From Chamaesiphon sp. (GTDB lineage: Bacteria > Cyanobacteriota > Cyanobacteriia > Cyanobacteriales > Chamaesiphonaceae), in NCBI GenBank assembly GCA_026786125.1, contig JAJAYU010000053.1, forward strand, positions 1-9,124: DNA of 9,124 bases. The letters run 5' to 3'. Below are positions 5,788 to 9,124 of the stretch, one piece after another. Position 1 is the first letter of the stretch. Each line of letters begins with the position of its first letter. Both the position numbers and the translations under genes were made by a program. The notes below the pieces were generated by a model. That model made no database searches. It was not told where the DNA came from and saw only the letters and a list, made by a program, of their open reading frames with translations.

Positions 5788-6012
5788 ATGACGATCGCCA
5801 AGTTAACCTCGAAAAATCAGCTTACTCTGCCTAAAAGTATTACTCGTGAGATCGGCGAAACTGAGTACTTTGAGGTGACTGTAGAAGGTCAACAGATTAT
5901 TCTTACTCCGGTCAAGATTCAACGGGCTGATGCCGTTCGCGCTAAACTTGCCGAGCTAGGAATTAACGAGCAGGATGTTGCTGATGCTGTAGATTGGTCG
6001 CGTCAGTCATGA
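5788..6012 (+). CDS. AbrB/MazE-type antitoxin
   Basis: From ATG 5788 the product has 74 residues. The N-terminal half, MTIAKLTSKNQLTLPKSITR followed by EIGETEYFEVTVEGQQIILTPV, has the swapped-hairpin beta-barrel pattern of AbrB/MazE DNA-binding antitoxins (K-x-T-x-K-x-Q-x-T-x-P near the start). The acidic, helical C-terminal part (about 45-74, RADAVRAKLAELGINEQDVADAVDW) would be the segment that wraps and blocks the toxin. An upstream in-frame start at 5689 would add 33 residues, but it would run across the operator palindrome and lacks family support, so it is rejected. Only a weak GAAAG precedes the ATG. The stop overlaps the toxin start as ATGA (6009-6012), indicating translational coupling. 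It is likely cytoplasmic, binding its own promoter alone or with the toxin. Confidence 0.88.
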   Translation: MTIAKLTSKNQLTLPKSITREIGETEYFEVTVEGQQIILTPVKIQRADAVRAKLAELGINEQDVADAVDWSRQS

Positions 6013-6434
6013 CTTTTTGCCCGCGCGTTGTCATCGACACTAATATCTTAATTTCGGCTTTGGTATTTGGGGGCAAAATAGCTAGGCTGCGCGTTGCTTG
6101 GCAATCCTGTTCTTTTACACCGCTAGTTTCTAAAGTGACAACTACTGAGTTAATTCGAGTGCTGGCTTATCCTAAATTTAAACTTACTCCAACCGAGCGA
6201 GAAGATTTACTATCGGATTACTTACTGTTTTGTGAATCTGTGGTGATGCCCGATCTTTTACCTGTCACTCCTGAATGTCGCGACCCGTTTGATGTCCCTT
6301 TTTTAGCTTTGGATCTGGTTGGTGAGGCTGATTACTTAGTCACTGGCGACCGCGATTTACTGGTTTTGAAAGATGATTTTTCGTGTCCAATTGTCACTAC
6401 TGATGATTTTTTTAATGTAATTGAGAGCTATTAG
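6009..6434 (+). CDS. PIN-domain toxin (VapC-like, COG1569-type)
   Basis: From ATG 6009 the product has 141 residues and spans a full PIN domain. The metal-binding acidic residues are in place: Asp10 in VVIDTNILISAL, Glu47 in TTTELIRVL, Asp95 in RDPFDVPFLALDL, and Asp114/Asp116 in VTGDRDLL. PIN toxins are Mg-dependent ribonucleases, commonly cutting tRNA or rRNA; the target here cannot be read from sequence. The VLAYPKFKLT stretch, the RDPxDxPFLALA-like block and the pairing with an AbrB-type antitoxin fit the PIN family usually annotated as putative TA toxin component (COG1569) better than classic VapC. A TTG 15 bases upstream is in frame, but the ATGA overlap with the antitoxin is the better start. 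No residue loss suggests decay, so the toxin is probably active. Confidence 0.9.
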   Translation: MTFCPRVVIDTNILISALVFGGKIARLRVAWQSCSFTPLVSKVTTTELIRVLAYPKFKLTPTEREDLLSDYLLFCESVVMPDLLPVTPECRDPFDVPFLALDLVGEADYLVTGDRDLLVLKDDFSCPIVTTDDFFNVIESY

Positions 6435-6546
6435 AGATTGACTATCAGCAGATATCAAATCCATGAAAAATGACAATTTAGAAATCTATCCAGAGTGAGC
6501 GTTTCCATCGAAGTGGCACAACTTTACACATATATCGGCTCAACCC

Positions 6547-7587
6547 CTATTTGACCCAAGCTCGATCCCAGCCAGTGCCGCCAACTTCTAAGCCAGCCAG
6601 ATGGCTATGTGCCTGAACAATGATCTCGCCTTGAAGAGTCTGAAGATCGATCAACAGCAAGCCCTTAAGCGTATCTCGACAACACATCACCAATCCCTGC
6701 TCGGTTGGGGTGCTAACCATCGTACCTGCACCATCGGTAGTACCAATGAGCGTTACCTGAACATCCCCATTAGTTGCCTGAAGTCGCCATTCGCCCCAGG
6801 GTTGAATTTGCCAACTAAGCTGAGAATTCCACGGCACAAATTCATAAAATCTGCCGCGATAGTGAATCCCAATCATCGCGACTTCTTCCGTCGTCCACAA
6901 TACCTTGCGTCGCCCACCACCTGCTATCACAGCCAAACCAGCAATCTCGTCAAAACTATTGCAGTTCAACCAAAACCACTTTTCTGGAAAAGAACGACCC
7001 CAATTTTTCTCGCTATAAGCAGGTGCATTGCTAAATTCATAACGTTTGCCTTGCCACTCAATCCAACCTGTCGCCAAGCCATGCGCCATCAACACCTGCC
7101 AGCCTGGTTCAAAGATTGGCAGATAAGATAACCAACCTGCGGTAGCTTGCTGGAGCTGCTGGGGCTGTCCCCAGCCATAAACAGGGAGGACTTGATAGCA
7201 CCACCGACAGTTTTGTTCTGGTAATGTGCCCTGATGGAGCGTTGGGGTAACTTGATAACCTCGGACAATCTGGGTATCAAACGCTGAGACTGATAATAAT
7301 TGAGGCTGAATAGCTAATTTAGTTTCAGCCCAGTGTCCTAAGCCCAACCGATCTGTTGTCGCCCAAAACTGGTGCAGATCAGGAAAAGAACACGACAGAT
7401 ATTGTTCGTCGATTCCGAGGATTTGGACAGCCCCACCACTATGGGGACTAGTGCCAGATGGATCTTCGATCGAGTACATGAAAGCAAATGATTCTTTAAT
7501 TTTTGGTAATATCAGTCGAAAATACCATCCCTCAAAAAAGCCTCGATCTATTCCATTCCAATGATAACCACTATGCGGTGTATGCAA
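6547..7587 (-). CDS. vte1: Tocopherol cyclase (VTE1/Slr1737 type)
   Basis: The 346-aa product closes the chromanol ring of tocopherol, turning the methylated phytyl-benzoquinol into gamma-tocopherol or related forms, at the membrane. Family features are PHSGYHW near the start (4-10), FFEGWYFRLILP (17-28), SFAFMYSIEDP (33-43), GGAVQILG (51-58), ATAGWLSYLPIFEPGWQ (148-164), EKNWGRSFPEKWFWLN (193-208), EEVAMIGIHYRGRFYEF (234-250) and AGLEVGG (331-337). Length is close to that of the Synechocystis protein. The start is TTG (+ strand CAA 7585-7587), seven bases after a perfect AGGAGG; an in-frame TGA two codons upstream rules out extension. It follows hpt on the same strand with a 70-bp gap, so the two form a tocopherol operon or pair, as I recall for slr1736-slr1737. 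No clear terminator is seen in 6435-6546. Confidence 0.95.
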   Translation of the reverse strand: MHTPHSGYHWNGIDRGFFEGWYFRLILPKIKESFAFMYSIEDPSGTSPHSGGAVQILGIDEQYLSCSFPDLHQFWATTDRLGLGHWAETKLAIQPQLLSVSAFDTQIVRGYQVTPTLHQGTLPEQNCRWCYQVLPVYGWGQPQQLQQATAGWLSYLPIFEPGWQVLMAHGLATGWIEWQGKRYEFSNAPAYSEKNWGRSFPEKWFWLNCNSFDEIAGLAVIAGGGRRKVLWTTEEVAMIGIHYRGRFYEFVPWNSQLSWQIQPWGEWRLQATNGDVQVTLIGTTDGAGTMVSTPTEQGLVMCCRDTLKGLLLIDLQTLQGEIIVQAHSHLAGLEVGGTGWDRAWVK

Positions 7588-7594
7588 AACTCAT

Positions 7595-7600
7595 CCTCCT
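7595..7600 (-). promoter_or_regulatory. Perfect Shine-Dalgarno site deciding a TTG start
   Basis: AGGAGG on the minus strand lies seven bases before the TTG start of tocopherol cyclase, an ideal spacing. An ATG directly abuts it (7594-7592) but is in another frame and closes after seven codons, so it cannot start the gene. Full-strength AGGAGG is uncommon in cyanobacterial genes, and no other gene in this window has one. Confidence 0.8.
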
Positions 7601-7610
7601 AGTTCAACTA

Positions 7611-7659
7611 ATTCACTATCCACCATTCACTATTCACCATTCACTATTCACTATCCACT
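7611..7659. repeat. Seven tandem heptamers (ATTCACT-type short tandemly repeated repetitive sequence)
   Basis: Reading the plus strand in steps of seven from 7611 gives ATTCACT, ATCCACC, ATTCACT, ATTCACC, ATTCACT, ATTCACT, ATCCACT: seven units in perfect register with consensus ATYCACY. The last unit overlaps the hpt stop codon (7658-7660), and the block fills most of the 70-bp gap to the cyclase gene. Heptanucleotide STRRs of this kind are well known in cyanobacteria. The reverse complement (GGTGAAT AGTGGAT) recurs at 8563-8576 on the other side of hpt, and GTGAATG units occur near 5366 and 5476. Confidence 0.9.
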
Positions 7660-8554
7660 AATTCCCAAAACAAGCGACCGGAAACAGCAGATACTCAAAA
7701 AAGAATAATTTCCAAATAAACTGATAAAAATTAGCGATCGATTCTTTTTGTTCTAGATCTATATCTTGACTTCGCCACCATAATAATCCTAACAGTCCTA
7801 AATGAGAACTAACTAGAAACCAAACATTAATTGTTGGTGCGATCCAAATCCCTGCAAGGATTGTACCGAGATAAGCGGCCGTAATTGCCCATCGAGTCAA
7901 TTTAAAGACATTTAATTTACCCAGTGATATGGTAAATGTCTGAATTTGATATTGACGATCGCCTTCAAGATCTGGTACATCCTTGAAAATCGCAATCGCA
8001 ACTGTAAATACCAGGATAAATAGAGTCAATACCCAAATACTGGGGGGGATAGTATCTGTGCCTGTCAAAACTCGATTAAAATGGAGAAATAGTCCTAAAT
8101 TTACAATACAACCCCTTACTGTCAGAATACAAAAGGCAGCTAACAGTGGATATTGTTTAAAGCGAATTGGTGGCAAAGAATAAGCAGTACCGATTACTAA
8201 ACTGACTAGCACAGTTGCTAGTAGCCATGAACCTAGAAATGCGGCAATTGCGATCGCTAAAATACCTGTAAGTCCGACGATCCACTTGCCTTGTGTAATT
8301 GATAAACCCCCACTAGCCAAAGGAAGATCGGGTTTGTTTACTCGATCGATCTCCACATCATACAGTTGGTTTAGTCCGACAATATAAATATTGCCACATA
8401 AACACGCAATCCAAGTTCCTAGCAGTTGGATCGGATTAGTTGATGAGATTGAACTATGATTCGTAGCGATCGCGATTGTCCAAAGTGCAACTACACTTAA
8501 ACTAGTGCCAATAATTGTGTGTGGACGTGAGAATTTCCAGAGCTGTGAATACAT
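7658..8554 (-). CDS. hpt: Homogentisate phytyltransferase (UbiA-family prenyltransferase)
   Basis: The 298-aa membrane protein attaches a phytyl chain to homogentisate with loss of CO2 and diphosphate, the committed step of tocopherol synthesis. It begins at ...LWKFSRPHTIIGTSLSV, typical of HPT. It carries both aspartate-rich motifs that bind Mg-diphosphate: N62QLYDVEID70RVNKPDLPLASG and K191DVPDLEGD199. About eight to nine hydrophobic helices cover the rest, as in UbiA enzymes (for example 95-125, 172-190, 222-250). The best alternative would be a homogentisate solanesyl/geranylgeranyl transferase or another UbiA member, but adjacency to tocopherol cyclase makes HPT by far the likeliest. ATG 8552-8554 is the natural start and has no clear Shine-Dalgarno. 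The gene is flanked on both sides by heptamer repeats in opposite orientation, and its stop codon lies in the left block. Confidence 0.95.
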   Translation of the reverse strand: MYSQLWKFSRPHTIIGTSLSVVALWTIAIATNHSSISSTNPIQLLGTWIACLCGNIYIVGLNQLYDVEIDRVNKPDLPLASGGLSITQGKWIVGLTGILAIAIAAFLGSWLLATVLVSLVIGTAYSLPPIRFKQYPLLAAFCILTVRGCIVNLGLFLHFNRVLTGTDTIPPSIWVLTLFILVFTVAIAIFKDVPDLEGDRQYQIQTFTISLGKLNVFKLTRWAITAAYLGTILAGIWIAPTINVWFLVSSHLGLLGLLWWRSQDIDLEQKESIANFYQFIWKLFFFEYLLFPVACFGN

Positions 8555-8562
8555 TTAGGCGT

Positions 8563-8576
8563 GGTGAATAGTGGAT
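8563..8576. repeat. Two heptamers GGTGAAT-AGTGGAT upstream of hpt
   Basis: GGTGAAT (8563-8569) and AGTGGAT (8570-8576) are the reverse complement of units in the 7611-7659 array. They lie 9 bp upstream of the hpt start codon, within its leader. They add a third site of the GGTGAAT-type repeat in the window and place hpt between inverted copies. Confidence 0.6.
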
Positions 8577-8638
8577 TTTAGATGGCGATCTAGTAGCGGG
8601 AATGACTATGTTGTCGGCTAGAGGGTTTCCCAAGATGG

Positions 8639-8684
8639 TATAGCAACTTTGGTTAGATCACAAACTAACCAATCTTTTTGCTAT
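8639..8684. repeat. 46-bp hairpin related to the TATAGCAA element
   Basis: TATAGCAAC...GGTTAG (8639-8656) pairs imperfectly with CTAACC...TTGCTAT (8665-8684) around an eight-base loop. The outer seven bases and inner six bases are exact complements; the middle has mismatches and a length difference. Its left arm shares TATAGCAA and GGTTAG, in the same order, with the 118-bp element at 418-535, so it may be a short or reduced member of that family. It lies in the 296-bp divergent spacer between hpt and the efflux adaptor gene and is not followed by a T-run, so it does not look like a terminator. Confidence 0.55.
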
Positions 8685-8767
8685 TGTTACCCATGACTTT
8701 TTTCCTATTTTCTGGTTATTTATCGTTTAAAAGATCCTCCCATTGATAGATGTTGTAAATTGAAAGG

Positions 8768-8791
8768 AATTGTTATATTTTCACAACAATT
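8768..8791 (+). promoter_or_regulatory. Inverted repeat over a candidate -10 box upstream of the efflux adaptor gene
   Basis: AATTGTT (8768-8774) and AACAATT (8785-8791) form a 7-bp perfect dyad. Between them, overlapping the left arm by one base, is TATATT (8774-8779), a possible -10; a TTGTAA 15 bp upstream (8753-8758) is a poorly spaced -35. A dyad across the promoter would suit a repressor of TetR type, as often governs RND efflux operons, but no regulator gene is visible in this window. Confidence 0.3.
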
Positions 8792-8850
8792 GTTCTGAGC
8801 GACTCCGGACTTTGCGCTTGTGTTCCTGATCCTTATGGCACTTGACTCTC

Positions 8851-9124
8851 ATGATTGCTTACGCTACTTCAGTTTTGACTTTACGACTCAAGCGATCGTT
8901 GACGATCTGTCTATTACCGATCGCGTTGTCCGGTTGTAGTGTGCCCAAAGATGATGCTGATGCTCAGACTAAGTCTCGTGGAACCGATCGCGGTCGAAGT
9001 CAAGTGACAGCAGTAGATGTGGCGATCGCAGCGACAGCACCTCTAGCCTCAACCAGAGAGTATACGGGGACAACTCAACCTTTCCGAGAAGTGGCGGTTC
9101 GCGCTCAGGCGGAAGGTCAACTGC
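8851..9124 (+). CDS. RND efflux periplasmic adaptor (membrane fusion protein), N-terminal part, lipoprotein
   Basis: The frame is open from ATG 8851 to the window end (91 codons seen). The N-terminus has basic residues (RLKR, 12-15), a hydrophobic stretch and the lipobox LSGC with Cys29, so the mature protein should be a lipoprotein anchored to the inner membrane facing the periplasm. A low-complexity linker (about 30-52, rich in Asp, Arg, Thr) leads into TAVDVAIAATAPLASTREYTG, then TTQPFREVAVRAQAEGQL. This is the entry strand pattern of HlyD/AcrA-type adaptors just before the biotinyl-lipoyl-like domain. Such proteins link an RND pump to an outer membrane channel; the substrate cannot be inferred. 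An in-frame TGA at 8827-8829 limits extension, and no strong Shine-Dalgarno is present. The pump gene would be expected downstream, outside the window. Confidence 0.82.
   Translation, partial: MIAYATSVLTLRLKRSLTICLLPIALSGCSVPKDDADAQTKSRGTDRGRSQVTAVDVAIAATAPLASTREYTGTTQPFREVAVRAQAEGQL

Noticed and set aside
6435..6546. Terminator or small gene between the toxin and tocopherol cyclase
   Set aside because: I found no stem followed by a T-run on either strand, and the longest start-to-stop frame (ATG 6463) has only 11 codons.
6601..7131. 176-codon plus-strand frame opposite tocopherol cyclase
   Set aside because: It is antisense to a well-conserved gene and the translation has no family pattern.
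7611..7659. CRISPR-like array
   Set aside because: Units are contiguous 7-mers with no spacers and no cas genes are present; it is a tandem heptamer repeat.
8835..8939. 34-codon frame starting at ATG 8835, overlapping the adaptor start
   Set aside because: It is out of frame with the adaptor, whose lipobox and adaptor motifs identify the true frame; nothing supports the short peptide.
1..9124. tRNA, rRNA, tmRNA or known small RNA genes
   Set aside because: I saw no cloverleaf, CCA-ended tRNA or recognisable Yfr-type motif. A CCTCACACC string on the minus strand near 887-895 lacks the rest of the Yfr1 core.

Overview
The window is chromosomal DNA from a cyanobacterium. It carries the photosystem II genes psbH and psbN, the tocopherol genes for homogentisate phytyltransferase and tocopherol cyclase, and a Tha4-like TatA. 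It also has four perfect copies of the cyanobacterial HIP1 octamer GCGATCGC (745-752, 8250-8257, 8466-8473, 9022-9029), many further CGATCG cores, and abundant short tandem repeats between genes. Every gene reads as intact except the two cut by the window ends. I cannot name a genus with confidence.

Layout, left to right. The 3' end of infB (+) runs to a clean hairpin/T-run terminator and a 118-bp inverted-repeat element. That element ends one base short of the stop codon of tatA (-). psbH (-) lies upstream of tatA on the same strand, and psbN (+, GTG start) is divergent from psbH. psbN converges on glyQ (-). A 295-bp spacer with a candidate glyQ promoter inside nested inverted repeats separates glyQ from a divergent gene for a 317-aa protein of unknown function. 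That gene converges on hisD (-), with a perfect 52-bp palindrome between them.

Upstream of hisD is about 660 bp without a convincing gene. It is filled with mosaic repeats and ends in a 16-bp-arm inverted repeat directly in front of a two-gene toxin-antitoxin module: an AbrB-type antitoxin and a PIN-domain toxin with an ATGA overlap. Then come the minus-strand tocopherol genes, with hpt upstream of the cyclase gene. They are separated by 70 bp that include seven tandem heptamers and a strong AGGAGG ribosome binding site in front of a TTG start. The window closes with a spacer and the 5' end of a lipoprotein-type RND efflux adaptor gene (+).

Functionally this is mostly core metabolism: translation (infB, glyQ), histidine biosynthesis (hisD), photosystem II (psbH, psbN), thylakoid/plasma membrane protein export (tatA) and vitamin E synthesis. 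hpt and the cyclase gene form an evident pathway pair. The accessory content is the toxin-antitoxin pair and the repeats. I do not see a convincing undescribed multi-gene system. The best leads are the 317-aa protein with disordered proline-rich tails, the unusual TA operator, and a small family of TATAGCAA-ended inverted repeats.
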